Shown here: positions 1 through 14,681 of the stretch, piece after piece | Numbering within the stretch: position 1 is the first letter of the stretch | Layout: every line of letters starts with the position of its first letter | Source: Aldrovandia affinis | Taxonomy: Eukaryota; Chordata; Actinopteri; Notacanthiformes; Halosauridae | DNA: 64,000 nt | NCBI GenBank assembly: GCA_029706075.1 | Contig: JAINUG010000395.1 | Span: forward strand, 62,001-126,000 | Reading direction: 5' to 3' | Notes under the pieces: generated by a model | What the model saw: only the letters and a program-made list of their open reading frames with translations | Told to the model about the DNA's origin: nothing | Database searches by the model: none | Position numbers and translations under genes: made by a program

Positions 1-717
1 TGATTTTGATTCTTTCATTGGTCATTTTATTATACATCTTTTTCCACAGTAGATGATCTCTTCACAAGGTCATTAATAATGGTAAAGACAGCAGAGGGGA
101 GCATATTGATCCAAGCGGCAGGGCGGATACTCGCCTCCTTCTCGACTCATTAGCTGCCCTCTGTTTGGTGCGCAGCAGGAGGGAGTGGCCACTGGGGTCA
201 TGCATTGTATAAGACGAGCCAATGGGAGGCTGAAACCAGCATCGCACAATGTCAGGATCTGTGCTCTACCCACCAGCCATCAGCTCTAGCAGAGCAAGGA
301 AGGGAGAGACAAACAAAACCCCCAAAAAACACAGCATTCCTTCCCCCAGTGCAAAAGATAAATGCAAGTTTTATGTTGGGAGGTTTCTGCGGCAAGAACG
401 AAGCAAAATTTTCATTCCAGCAGGAGCAAACCCTTCTTAATGTCTTCTGCTAGCAGTAATACAGTAATCACAGCATGGTAAACCTCAATGACCTGCTGTT
501 TTTCCATTACAAAAAACACACAGGAAATTCCATAAAACTTTTAATGTCAAGGCGAGAGCCCCCCTCTCTATCCTCTAATGGAAGTAATGTGTTATGTGCA
601 GTAATCATAAAAATACATGCAAACTTCGACCGAAGGAAAATGGCCTTGATTTTGAATTAAAGTGTGCAATTAAAGTTAGCACTGCAGCAGATTGCCTCAC
701 ATAGAAAAGCAAATTAG
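1..717. other. intergenic, nothing recognised
   Basis: Mixed-composition sequence with short spurious frames on both strands. No splice-bounded exon, repeat or RNA gene is apparent. Confidence 0.6.
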
Positions 718-1047
718 GGGGCCTCGGGTGGCGTAACGGAAAGCATTCGCCAGGAATGCCAAGTTGCCGACTGCAGCCGCGGTTCGAAACCTGGCTGTGA
801 CAGTCCGGCTCTGGCCGAGAGCCCCGTCGGGGGCAGTGACTGGCTGACCGCCCCAGAGGGAGGGGGGAGGATGAGCCGGCACGGGCTCGCCAAGAAGCAC
901 TAGAAGCTGTATGGGAAAAACTGGCTTGCCTCCCAGGACGAGCGACATGCTCGTGGGGGATGGTAAATTGATAGAAATAGAGGGTATAATTGGCTACCAA
1001 ATTGGGAAAAAAGGGGAAAAATCTTAAACAAAATAAAAAAAGAAAAC
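718..1047 (+). mobile_element. tRNA-derived SINE (family A)
   Basis: Flanked by CAAATTAG (710-717 and 1048-1055). It begins GGGGCCTCGGGTGGCGTAAC, has the B-box-like GGTTCGAAACC (about 781-791), the GC-rich body with CCCCAGAGGGAGGGGGGAGG, and ends GAGGGTATAATTGGCTACC plus an A-rich tail. Same family as 57923-58322. Confidence 0.85.
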
Positions 1048-1055
1048 CAAATTAG

Positions 1056-2395
1056 CTATTCAGGTTTTATTGACATTTCATTCGGCTTTGTTTAGACGTT
1101 TCTTTTCTCCATTGGTCATTTTATAAAACAAGACCAAAGCACACTGTAGCTATTGTCGAATCTGCTATTGAAATTCCAATGTCTTTTCTCTAGTGTTTTC
1201 TTCTTAATTATTTACGATGACGCACCAATTATACTGCAAACACCATTTTGACAGTCAGACTAAAATTAATTTCAAAATGTACTATAAAACAAAAATGGAC
1301 TCCGAAAATGTGGCTCTCAACAGACAGATTACATAAATGTGAAAAATTCTAAAATCACCCATGGGTAAATGAGTAACTGTGGTGAGTAACACACACACAC
1401 ACCCACGTGCACACGCATGTTCACGAGACCTCGCTGAAACAGTGCGCCGCACAGACACTGGAGGAGGTGCGTATTGGGCGTCTTCGCTCTGTCCTTATTT
1501 TTAGAGCAAATTTTGCTCTGCAAGAGAAATGAGACAATTCAGCATATAACACTTATATATTACACAGCACGCACAGCACAGCACATTCACACAGTATGCA
1601 CGAGCAGTCTTTTACATTATTTGTATGCATGTCTTGAGAGCGGCTAGGAAGCTGAATCATCAAATACTTGTACCCAAATTCTCCATTTGGTTCTGTCAAA
1701 TGGGTATGCCATAAATTCATAAGAAAAGAGTTTTGCTTAACGTTCAGGTCTGTGTATGTATGGATGGAGATATATAAAGCACTGCACATAACCATGAACA
1801 GTGTCAGAATTATACAGTATACTAGAGGGAGGTGCAGAGCAGAGAAACAATCCATATTTCAGAAATAGGGCTCAAATAGAGCACTCCTCTTGCACATTCA
1901 GGATACCACAGTGTGCCTTTCTCTGCCCAGAGCTCTAACCGTGGCTAACTCCTACAGTACATCACAGAACACACGCTACATATTATCTGAAACCCTGACC
2001 AAATTTGACAATGTGGCTCCTTATTGTGTTTTTCTGCGTTGCAGGTGAAGAATGTGCGTTTCGTATGTGCTCTCCCTACCCCGACACTCCACAAGTCAGT
2101 TAAAAGCAGCCTGAAACGGCCGCACCAGCTGCAGTGCCTTCAGCCTCTGGTGATGCCCCTTGCCGCTCACATCGATACAATCAAATGCCCTCATTCCGCA
2201 AGAAATGGACCAATCCACAAGCGACCGCTGTTTTGGCAAACTGCATAAGAACCGCGCCGGTATCACAGGAGGCCCCCACCCTCCCCCCTTGGCCAGTGAG
2301 GCGATTTCCTTTTTTTTTGTTTCTTTCAGAGTGATTGGCCAGAGTGCTTTGATGTTCGCAGGCAAATGCAGTGATACACACAGGCATGGGAGAGG
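1056..2395. other. intergenic, nothing recognised
   Basis: AT-rich up to about 1400, with a short CA run (1390-1404); no gene or mobile element recognised. Confidence 0.55.
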
Positions 2396-2448
2396 GAAAG
2401 AGAGGGAGAGAGCCAGAGAGAGAGACAGTGAGATGGAGAGAGAGAGAG

Positions 2449-2487
<39 letters not shown>

Positions 2488-2530
2488 AAGAGACAGAGAG
2501 AGAAACAGACAGAGCAATTGGGATGAGAGA
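2396..2530. repeat. GA-rich microsatellite
   Basis: Imperfect (GA)n with an uninterrupted core at about 2440-2482 and interspersed GCCA and CAGA. The long frames read through it on both strands (poly-RE, poly-SL) are repeat artefacts. Confidence 0.9.

Positions 2531-5337
<2,807 letters not shown>

Positions 5338-5378
<41 letters not shown>
5338..5378. repeat. CA microsatellite
   Basis: About 20 CA units, followed to 5510 by imperfect CACA/CATG-rich sequence. Confidence 0.95.
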
Positions 5379-5380
<2 letters not shown>

Positions 5381-5539
5381 CACGTAGACACCAATGCACA
5401 TAAACCGGCACACGCGCGTACATGACGTACACATGCACACGGAAAACACATGCACACACTAACATGCACGTGTACAAACACACACACACACGCACACATA
5501 GACACACAGTTTGTAATTACCATCCAACACAATGTGCAC

Positions 5540-6097
5540 TGTGACTGTAATTAATAGCATTATGAAGATACTGAATGCCATGACTCAATCCTATTCCCTC
5601 AGCCAATTATTTCGTAAAATGCCATTTTGGCAGGACGTGGCCCAGACGCATTGGGACGTGAGCGATCGGGGTCCTACTGTGTGCGGGATCACAGAGGGGA
5701 ACATGGGGGGCTCTAATGCGCGCGGGAGCGCGGCAGGGTTGACACTTTCTCCGGGACGCTTGTGTGAGCTCTCCGCACCGCTGAGACGGAGATCAATGTA
5801 ACGGCAGGCCCCGCTGTCCGCCACCTCCCCCCTGCTTCCACACCACAGCGTCCCTGAGACCTGCTCGAGCGCAGGGAGAAAGGGAGACGGGAGATCGAGG
5901 GAGCAGGGCGGAAAGCAGGGCGCCATGCAGCAGCTTCCTCTCCCGCTAAAAGAAGCCGAATGAGCGGTTACCGTTTCATGTCACATCGGTCATCGCCGCC
6001 ATCGTCATCATCACCACCATCGGCATCATCGCCACCATCTTCTGACCCGCGCCGGACTGCAGGCGGGCTTCCTTGCATCGCCGCCGCAGACACCCCC

Positions 6098-6100
<3 letters not shown>
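5540..6100. other. CpG-containing GC-rich stretch, function unknown
   Basis: Between about 5630 and 6090 the sequence is clearly richer in G+C and CpG than its surroundings (for example GCGCGCGGGAGCGCGGCAGG at 5718-5737), and a TCATCA/CCACCA-type tract lies at 5990-6042. It could be a regulatory region or a 5' exon, but no open frame or splice pair supports a gene. Confidence 0.3.

Positions 6101-6143
<43 letters not shown>
6101..6143. repeat. CA microsatellite
   Basis: About 21 uninterrupted CA units. Confidence 0.95.
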
Positions 6144-6146
<3 letters not shown>

Positions 6147-6679
6147 TTCAGCAGCCACTCTACAACACTGCTGGCTCCCTCCTCCTTCTCACGCTGTGCT
6201 CTACAACCGTCCGGTGAATTTTGCAGAACTGAATGTGACAAATGAAAGAATCAAAGGGGTAAACGTGCACCTCTTAAACATAAATCCCCCCAACCCCCTT
6301 ATCACCATCACAGTTTCCAAGGTGAGCTTATTTGTACACTGGCTATGCTAGGCATTAATCTTTTCATCGCTCCTAGATTAGCATGGCCTCTATTAGACAG
6401 AGTTTAAATGCGCAGGCATATCTCTCCTTTCAAGAGGCCAGCGTGCTAACCTGCCTTTTCCCATTTCTGTTCTGTAATCCCCAGCACTTATTAAAGCTTA
6501 GCTGTCCTCTTTCCCAGGCATTTCTGAGAAGCACGACACCAGGCCATGAGAGACAGAGAGAGGGAAAAAAAGAGAGAGGGAGAGAGATGTCTGCTTTGTC
6601 AGAGAGATATTTCTCAACTCACCATTCCTCCAGCCCCCGCATGCTTGTGCCTTCTGTCCAACAAACACGTACACAGGCA
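6144..6679. other. intergenic, nothing recognised
   Basis: Contains a short GA-rich stretch (6546-6590); no gene or mobile element recognised. Confidence 0.55.
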
Positions 6680-6866
6680 CAGGGATTTAAATAACACTCC
6701 CAATGCACAGCAGTTTGAGACATTCCAGGTCTTACTACAGGCACGTTAATGTACTGATCAGAAGGTACCAGCATGCGGGTTACACTCACTACAGTAGCAT
6801 GCTTCTTGTAAAACCTGGAATGGCACACAGACAATGCTATGCATTGGGAGTGCTATTTTATCCCTG
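6680..6866. mobile_element. short hAT-like inverted-repeat element (copy 1)
   Basis: About 187 bp with inverted ends CAGGGATTTAAATAACACTC and, at the right, GAGTGCTATTTTATCCCTG. A second inner palindrome is CATTCCAGGTCTTA versus AAAACCTGGAATG. CAGGCA directly flanks both ends. A homologous copy lies at 37691-37866. The CAGGGAT start suits hAT miniature elements; there is no coding capacity. Confidence 0.75.
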
Positions 6867-8059
6867 CAGGCACACATATATGTGTAAATGCCCCACTCCA
6901 GGAGACAGGCAAGAAACCCATTCCATCTCTCACAGCAACAAATCTGGAATAGTCGTTATGGCCACAGCACAGTGTTTGCTCTTGAGTAGCTGTTCCCAAT
7001 AACACTACTTTCTTCTATTCAGTTTGCAGTGTTTTATTTAATCCAGGCCATATTAAGACAGCATATCTGTTCAGAAGCAGAGCAAATACAGTTTAAACAC
7101 GACTGTAGTCTTAGCTGCAATATCATATATGTTTTTGGCTGACTGCAAAAACATAGTATTCCGCGATACAAGAATGACGATTTGCTCAACCTTAAAATAG
7201 ATGACGTTTTGAACAAGCCACCTGCTAGCACAGCAAATGATTCCAATGTCGACTTACTTATTTGGTTTTTGAGGCTTAAATGAGGCAAATTCCACATTTT
7301 TGAACCGAATCACTGATTTGAAATGAAATCCCTTAAACTGTCTAGTCTGTGCATGGTCACATGAGAATAATGCCCACATACCCAATATCAATATCTTTCT
7401 GTCGCCTAAAGCTCCAGTGTTCCCTCAACACACAGTCTACCATTTAAGGTAGAAAGGAGTTGCCCTTTGAAATATATTTTTAAAGCAAGGGTATTTGACT
7501 GCTGCAGTCAAAACTCAATATTCTACAATAAGTGGTCAGCAATGGATTCAGCCACTTAAATAACTGCAATTCCCAATAACAGGAAAAATGGGAGGCGTGA
7601 AAATGACTCTGATCACATAATACCCTCCCTCATCACCTTTGGGATTCTCCAAAGAAAGCTGGTGGACCGAGCAAATTCTGGGGATCTGAAATAAATTGAT
7701 TTTTCCCTTCAAACACAGTGGAAACTTTAATTTCCCATGCATGTGGCCACAGTCGCTATTCTGTCAATTGATCAATCAAAGACAGAGGGTCTCGGAGGCA
7801 AAGGGCAGGCAATTTACTATACACCCCCTTCCCTACATACAACCCCTCCCATCCCCCACATCTCTCCTCTGGCGCAATCCATCAGTTTTAGCTCCGAGGT
7901 GCAGCATAGCTGGGACACTAAGTAAACCAACAGAATTCTGCATTATTAAAGGCGGAACAGATTTCACCCTATCTTTGCCACTGCCATGAGAGGTAACTCA
8001 AGACAGGGGTCCCTGCCACTAAAAGCATTTGCACCAGGGCCCACTGTGCTGTAGGTGAC
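6867..8059. other. intergenic, nothing recognised
   Basis: Ordinary-looking non-coding sequence; short frames only. Confidence 0.6.
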
Positions 8060-8405
8060 TCCAATCTTTTTAGTTTCAGATTTTTTCTAGTTTTTTCTCC
8101 CAATTTAGTGGCCAATTATACCCTCTATTTATTTATTTACCCTCCCTACACAAACCCGTCTCTACAAGGCAAGCTAATTCTCAGAGGCCAGCAAACTCTG
8201 CTTCCTTCGAGGCAGAATTCGCCCACCCATGCTCTGAAGACACCCTTACGGGCTTCTCAGCTAGTTTGTGCCGGCTCACCCTCCCCCCTTCCCCTGGGGC
8301 GGACACCAGGGCTGGTCTGGTACAGTCGGGTTTCAAACCGCGATCGTGATAGGCAGCTCACAATCATAAAGGAGTGCGTTAGACCGATACGCTATCGGAG
8401 GCGCC
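8060..8405 (-). mobile_element. tRNA-derived SINE (family A)
   Basis: In minus-strand sense it begins GGCGCCTCCGATAGCGTATC, has a B-box-like GGTTTGAAACC (about 8328-8338), the GC-rich body and the GAGGGTATAATTGGCCACT tail with T-rich remnants at 8070-8100. No convincing target duplications were found, and it is more diverged than the copy at 57923. Confidence 0.8.
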
Positions 8406-8820
8406 AAAAGGGTTGATGTTTTAGCACCTTTATATACAAAAACATTGAGGGTAGATCTCTTGTGAACTGTGAATCTGAAAAGAAAATGTAAACACGCTAC
8501 CAAGCTGCTGGATCTGGGAGATACAATCCACAAATAAAGACTCAATAAAATGTATAACTCTGCATCAACATGGCATCTCCTCTCCAATGCTGTAATTCAT
8601 TCCATTTAATATTTCCATGTGGGAGTTATTTACATTTTATTCCGGTGAAAGTATATTATGAAATTATTTTGATCAACACACCTCTGTTTTTAAGCTTATA
8701 GGCTTGAGAGTTTACAGATGTATATATATATACACATTAACATTTACATTTATTGCTGTACTCTTTGGTAATATCTATGAATATAGTTCCTGCCAATAAA
8801 ACAACTTAAATTTGAATTTG
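8406..8820. other. intergenic, nothing recognised
   Basis: AT-rich; a short TA run at 8719-8732. No element recognised. Confidence 0.6.
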
Positions 8821-9213
8821 ACTCATTTCTACAGGGTATGTGAGTGAGAGGGTGAGAGAGAGTCTCAAATCTACAGGGTATCTGAGTGAGAGGGTAAGAG
8901 AGAGACTAATTTCTACAGGGTATCTGAGTGAGAGGGTGAGAGAGAGTCTCAAATCTACAGGGTATCTGAGTGAGAGGGTGAGAAAGAGACTCATTTCGAC
9001 TGGGTATGTGAGTGAGAGGGTAAGAGAGTCTCAATTCTACAGGGTATCTCAGTGAGAGGGTGAGAGAGAGACTAATTTCTACAGGGTATCTGAGTGAGAG
9101 GGTGAGAGAGAGTCTCAAATCTACAGGGTATCTGAGTGAGAGGGTGAGAGACTCATTGGGTGAGAGAGAGACTCACTTCTACAGGATATCTCAGTGAGAT
9201 GGTGAGAGAGAGA
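8821..9213. repeat. 42-bp minisatellite, about nine units
   Basis: Units open CTACAGGGTATCTGAGTGAG, starting at 8829, 8871, 8913, 8955, 8997, 9037, 9079 and 9121, with a shortened last unit near 9178. Period 42 with one 40-bp unit. Because 42 is divisible by three, long repetitive frames run through both strands; they are artefacts of the period. Confidence 0.93.
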
Positions 9214-12200
9214 AATTCACAGCACAGAGAGTGTCAGAGACACCTGGAATAAACCCAGCCCTGACATGTTTAAAATCCTCATGAATAGAGCCAGTATCAA
9301 AAACATGAGAGTGGGGTTGAGGTTGCCTAGTTGTCTGGCTCCCACGTTCCCAGGTTTGTTGCCAGGTTTGCTTTGTTTTATTTATTGATGTACATATCTA
9401 TTGCAGCAAAGAAACCAGAGAAAACAAGAAAGCGAACAAAAAAACAACTTATATAAATAACTTGAGAAGAACAGCCCTATTTTCCAAAACCTCCTGCCAG
9501 CGCATAACCCAAATCGCAGCTGCTCAAGTCTTCCCTTTCATATTTTTCCCTTTCTAAAGCTGATGATGCGATTACCTTCCCTAGAAGAGAGACACAGCCC
9601 TGGGGTTCACGCCCGCCCCGCGCAGAAAGACATGCAAGCGGCATGACGGTCTGGCGTGAACACAGCACTCTTTTTACGCCCAAATCTCTGCCCATCGCAA
9701 CACGGGAGCGGCAGCTTTTTCTCTCCCCATTTTGCTTCTGAAACAATTGAGATTGAGGCTTACATCAAGAGACGTTATCTTCAATCGCTGGGCAAGAAGA
9801 TGAAACACACAGGGATTCTTTTTAACAGCTGACAGGAGCCCTTGGAAGGATGTCCCACAAATCTCAACTGAATATAAAGATGGCATTTTTCCCGTGCCCC
9901 TGTGAGTAGCTCAGATCGCGTCAACGGTGTCTCCACAACGGAAAGCAAAACATGTTTTTTGATGGCGTGAATGTGTGCACACGAGTTTATCAGTGGCATT
10001 CTGGATAGCGCACTGCACTGGGATGTGTATCTTTTTTTTTTTTAAGAAGAAAGGACTTTCCAAGCCTCATCAATAGTGGGTAAGAGACAGTAAATTCCCT
10101 CATTTTGGAAAGCCCTTGATCTAGACTACAGGACTGGGTGCCACACAAAGACGGAGAACATTTGTGTGACAGGAAGTGAAAAGGGTACCGCCACTTGGTG
10201 GGGACACCTCTTTACAGGCAAAGAAAAACACGCAGGAGTCCTGGCTTGTCTTCCGATCCTTAATGGCTCAGCCTCTCTTCTGGCGCTGAACCTGCACCCA
10301 CGTATCTCTCAGACGAAATTCCTGCTAATTGATTCAATCAGGTTTTGTTGATTTAGCCAAACAAGGCTTGATCAACCGTGGCAACAGCAACCAGATAGCA
10401 CAGTCGAGAAAGTTATAACTGTTCCCTGCACACTGAAAACTCACATAATTAAACCAAAAGAGTGCCATATTTAGAACTGTTAAAAAGCAATGTCGAAAAC
10501 AAATGTACAATTGAAACTATATCTTCTTTGCTTTCCTTTGTGTTTGCAGGCTCTCGTTCTGCGAGGCCACGCCGGACAGATCTCTTCTTGAAGACCAGCT
10601 GGCCCCGCCCATGTCCAGACGGAAATCTTTGGAGGAGAGCATGCCAAGGGAAAAAAACGAGAGGCGAGCATCTGTTCTTTCGTAATCAGGCGTATTGATC
10701 CTAGGAGGCCTTTTGAGTCCCGCCGTGCGAGGCGGTGGCTCTGTTCGAGCACGGCAGGGCGTTAGACTAGCTTACTCTCCGCCGTCAGGAACACGCTTCT
10801 CCCTCCCGTTCCGGTCACGAAAAAACCAAAGGTCGTCGGTAATTCTGAGCTCAAACAGCACGCCAAATCAACCCAGGGCTCTGCCGGCCAGCCCCCCGAC
10901 GACGGCGAGGGTGCCACAACCCCCTTTTCCCCAAGAGCAGTCTGGCAGTGCCAGCTCGCGTGGGGACTTGCCATTTCAGGTCTGTGTGATGGCCAATTAA
11001 ACAAAGCAAAGGCAAAAAAAAAGAGAGGATCCAGACGCTTCATTAAGTGGATAAGGTTAATGAGTTATTTATATGGTCGACGCACTCCGGCGGTTTAAAA
11101 GGTTAGACGCTTCTACTCGGCTGCCCTTTGGAGTTGCGGAGAGATCTTCCCCCATTTGCACGCTCTCCCAAGCAACCGTAATGAGGGTCACGATGCTCCG
11201 CGGCTCCCTCTGCACTCTGTGTGCTCTGGGAAGAGCCAGGGAACAAACAGATCCATGGGAGGAGAGCGGCAAACAGCCCCTGCCTCTCTTTTACTCTCCC
11301 TCTCGCTCCCTGCCTTTCCTCTCTCAAGTTCAAGTTCAAATACTCTTTATTGGCATGACAAGTACACACTTATGCAAAAAAAAAAAAAAAAAAAATGCTT
11401 CAATGGATCAAAGACAAAATAAAAATATTAACATATTTAAATAAGAATAACATTGGAACCTGGTGGGTCTTAATTAATTAATTATTATTATTATCATTTG
11501 CATGACTTACTATCCGTCAGGCTGTTGCAAGTGGCAACACACTGTGCTGCCAATGTCACACCCTCCCTCCTCTCTCCCAAGAGGAATGGCCTGTCTAACT
11601 CTGAGAGGGTCTCAAAATAAGGGCAGATTTTCTTTATTTTGGGGAAGTACAGGGCTGTCTCTATTCATTCTGATAGGAAATGCACCTCTTTCTCCACCTC
11701 TATCTCTCTCTCTCTCTCTTAGCGCACACCTCCAGACTGCTTGTTTATTACATGTAGTTGAGAGTCGGGGGTGCTGGTGGATGGGTTTTGCTGATGAGGG
11801 GTCACCGGGAGCTCTTATTTCACCCATTGGGTTGAAACAGCCTCCAGTCATTGTTCACCAAACAAACCTCACAAAAAATATTATGTGTTTATTTAGTTTT
11901 TAGGCCACATATTATTTTCTCTGTCTGGCTTTGGCTGTGTGGACTTTAACAAGAGGCTTTGAAGTGTGACGTGTGAAGATGCTTTGAAGAGGCTTTTTCC
12001 AAAAACCCACTCTTCATGGATAACAGCTACAACAGCGCCAGTGCGGTTGTGTATCCCGATCGTTCTTCCTTCCCTTCCTCTGCTCTTGTGTGAGCACTGA
12101 GCTACTCCACCGAAGGGGCATTTCTGTGGACATGGCCTACCATGTCTTCCCTGCACCACGCGCTCTCTCTAACTCTGCTGCTCTCTATCAACAAATGTCC

Positions 12201-12300
12201 AAAACACAGTTCAGTGATTGTGATGATGGGGACACATGATGGTCTTGCTGAGAGGTAAATGAAATCAAAGTGAAAATAGAAAACAAAACAAAACAAAATG
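9214..12300. other. intergenic, partly CpG-rich (10540-11260)
   Basis: Contains GC-rich CpG-bearing stretches around 9590-9740 and 10540-11260 and an A-run at 11377-11395. No frame matches a protein that I recognise and no confident exon is seen. It may hold conserved non-coding elements, which cannot be judged without a comparison. Confidence 0.45.
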
Positions 12301-12329
12301 TAGGCAGGACACTAAATCTGAGCCTACTG

Positions 12330-13672
12330 TACTGGAACTATGAGCGACATCCAACCCTCCCTCACCCTCCTCGCTACCTAAACCTCTCACCCCTCTGTCC
12401 TCATTCTCGCCCCTCCCTAACTCGGACATCCTTCAACTTGTTCACTCCCACCGTCCCACCACCTGCCCTCTCGATCCCATTCCTTCCCCCCTCTTCCAGT
12501 CCATTGCTATGGACATCCTCCTCTTTGTCTCCAATGTAATCAACTCCTCTCTTTCTTCTGGCTCTGCCCCCTCTTCCCTCAAAAGCGCCCATGCTGTCAT
12601 TTCCAACTACAATCTCTGCATGCCTGGCTGACATCTCTGCCTGGATGTCCACCCACCACCTGAAGCTGAACCTGGGGAAGACTGAGCTGCTCTTCCTCTC
12701 AGCGAAGGGCTCCCCAATGATTGATGCTTCAATCACCATGAAAGGCTCCATAGTGTCTCTGTCCCAGTCTGCTAGGAGTCTTGGAGTGACCCTGGATGAC
12801 CAGCTGTGCTTCTCGGGCCACATAGCAGCGATCACTCGGACCAATTCTCCCTCCACAACATCCGGAGGATCCAATCGTTCCTCACCCAAAAGGCCACACA
12901 ACTCCTGGTCCAGGCCCTGGTGATCTCGCATCTGGACTACTGCAATTCCTTGCTGGCCGGCCTACCGACCTGTGCCATCAAGCCATTGCAACCAGTCCAG
13001 AATGCTTCCGCACGTCTGGTGTTCAATCTACCCAAGTTCACCCACGTCATCCCTCTACTCTCCTCTCTGCACTGGCTCCCCATCGCAGCACGCATCAGAT
13101 TCAAATCACTGGTGCTTGCCTTTCAGGCGGCTAGAGGATCTGCTCCCCCTTACCTCCAGACAGTCATCACACCCTACACCCCAAACAGACTCCTCCGTTC
13201 AGCCTCCTCTGGCAAACAGACTGTCCCATCCCTCCGGGTGCCTGGCAGCTGCTCCTCGCGGTCTCGCCTCTTCTCTGTCCTAACCTCTTGGTGGTGGAAC
13301 GACCTTCCACAAGGAAGGACCGCGGAATCACTTGCGATCTTCCATAAGAAACTCAAAACCCACCTTTTCAGACTCCACTACCACTGAATTCTGTACATCT
13401 AGCCAATTGTCATCACCACTGCCGACTTGTTCAACACTTCTTGTATATGTATCCCTGCCTTCTCATTTAATAAAAAAATACTAACCTTTTCCTTCCCAGT
13501 GTTACAGGTATGGTATGCAGCTGCCTACAACAATGTCTATCGCTGTAGTACTGCACTGATCTCGTGCGCAAACTATGATTGTTCCCACCAGGTATTAATG
13601 CACTTCTTGTAAGTTGCTCTGGATAAGAGCGTCTGCTAAATGCTTAAAATGTAAAATGTAAATGTAATGCAG
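12330..13672 (+). mobile_element. L2-type LINE fragment, internally deleted (copy 1)
   Basis: The C-terminal part of the reverse-transcriptase ORF is readable at 12806-13387: it carries SHLDYCNSLLAGLP, SLHWLPIAARIRFKSL and a terminal HKKLKTHLF, all typical of L2 elements. The 3' end GGATAAGAGCGTCTGCTAAA followed by TGTAA-type repeats closes at about 13672. Compared with copy 2 (39685-43065), about 530 bp of the polymerase core are missing at about 12593, so it is dead. Older sequence from about 12330 aligns with the region before the palm in copy 2. Confidence 0.88.
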
Positions 13673-14530
13673 CTGTTTGTGAGAGATGCCACAACATGTT
13701 GACTGTCCTGTTGTGTTCTCAGGACATTCCTCGACCGTATCGCTCTGGGTGCCCATCCTGACCCACTTCTCTTGCACATAACAAGCAGCACCTCCTCCCA
13801 CCATCTTAACAGTTCATTCGACTATTGTGACAGAAGAAACATGTCAGTACATTCCCTTTACCTGCAGTCAGTGTCAAGACTCCTGTAATTGAAGCGTTAA
13901 GCTCACCGTGCGTCACAAAGCCTTGGATGCTTCGGCTCTCAATGCGCACAGAGTTGAAATTTTCCGCCAAAATTCAGTCAAGGTTACAGTCAAGCCGTAG
14001 GCAGCAAGTTATTGCGTTATTTGTATTTTTTTGTTGTTGTTATTTTGGAGGGGGTTGTCATGTTTGCCATCCTGAATGGCTAATCGCGTGGTTCTTATGA
14101 GCAAGTATTGGACAAATGGGAACAAATGAGGCAGCGGGCGGTGACTCAGTGCTCTAATGAACCAGCGTATTGACTCACTGAATTCCCTCACTGTCTGCTA
14201 TGTGCGGATCTCAGCTGCCACTCTGAATACCAATTACTGTGCGCCTGTGAATGGGGGAGGGAGGCCGCCAGCCAGCGAAAACAGCCCGCTGAGCACAGAG
14301 GACGTGTGCTCTCGTCAGAGCCGGAGAGGGGGCTGATGGGTAAAATCTATGGGAAAAAGGAAGTGAATTCAAAGCAGGAGAGGGAGGGAACATGGGGGGG
14401 TGAGGGGGCGGAGGGCACTGAGGCTTTTTTCAACGTCGGCCATATTCAGCACGCTGCGTAACCTGAAGATGATGCACTGCAGACCGTGGGTGCTGTAAAA
14501 GCCTGTACTAGACCTGTCTAGCGCTCCTCA
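13673..14530. other. intergenic, nothing recognised
   Basis: No recognisable element; a G-rich patch at 14390-14415. Confidence 0.55.
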
Positions 14531-14681
14531 TCCTGCAGGTACCCCGTGTTCAAAACGAGTCAATCGGAGGCTGATTCACGGACACAACACGAGTCTTGCC
14601 TTAACAACGATCCTGCAGGTGCACTATGTTCAAAATGAGTCAAACTGAGGCTGATCCACTGACGCCACATGAGTCCTGTCT
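14531..14681. repeat. 80-bp imperfect tandem duplication
   Basis: Two copies starting TCCTGCAGGT at 14531 and 14611 share GTTCAAAA(C/T)GAGTCAA, GAGGCTGAT and GAGTC(T/C)TG, with roughly one difference in five. Old duplication of unknown origin. Confidence 0.7.

Noticed and set aside
781-791. GGTTCGAAACC as part of a tRNA gene (also at 8328, 41051, 48209 and 58230)
   Set aside because: The flanking sequence lacks a tRNA cloverleaf and the same body recurs in several dispersed copies with target duplications; these are SINE internal promoters.
5960-6217. Ser/Pro-rich frame after an ATG in GC-rich sequence
   Set aside because: Driven by a CATCAT/CACCAC-type simple tract that runs into the CA microsatellite; no start-codon or splice support.
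8806-9118. Repeat-protein-like frames (SERVRES / LSLRYPV)
   Set aside because: The 42-bp period is a multiple of three, so every strand stays open; this is a minisatellite, not a coding repeat.
12401-12931. 176-codon minus-strand frame
   Set aside because: Antisense of the L2 LINE; the sense strand carries the recognisable reverse-transcriptase sequence.
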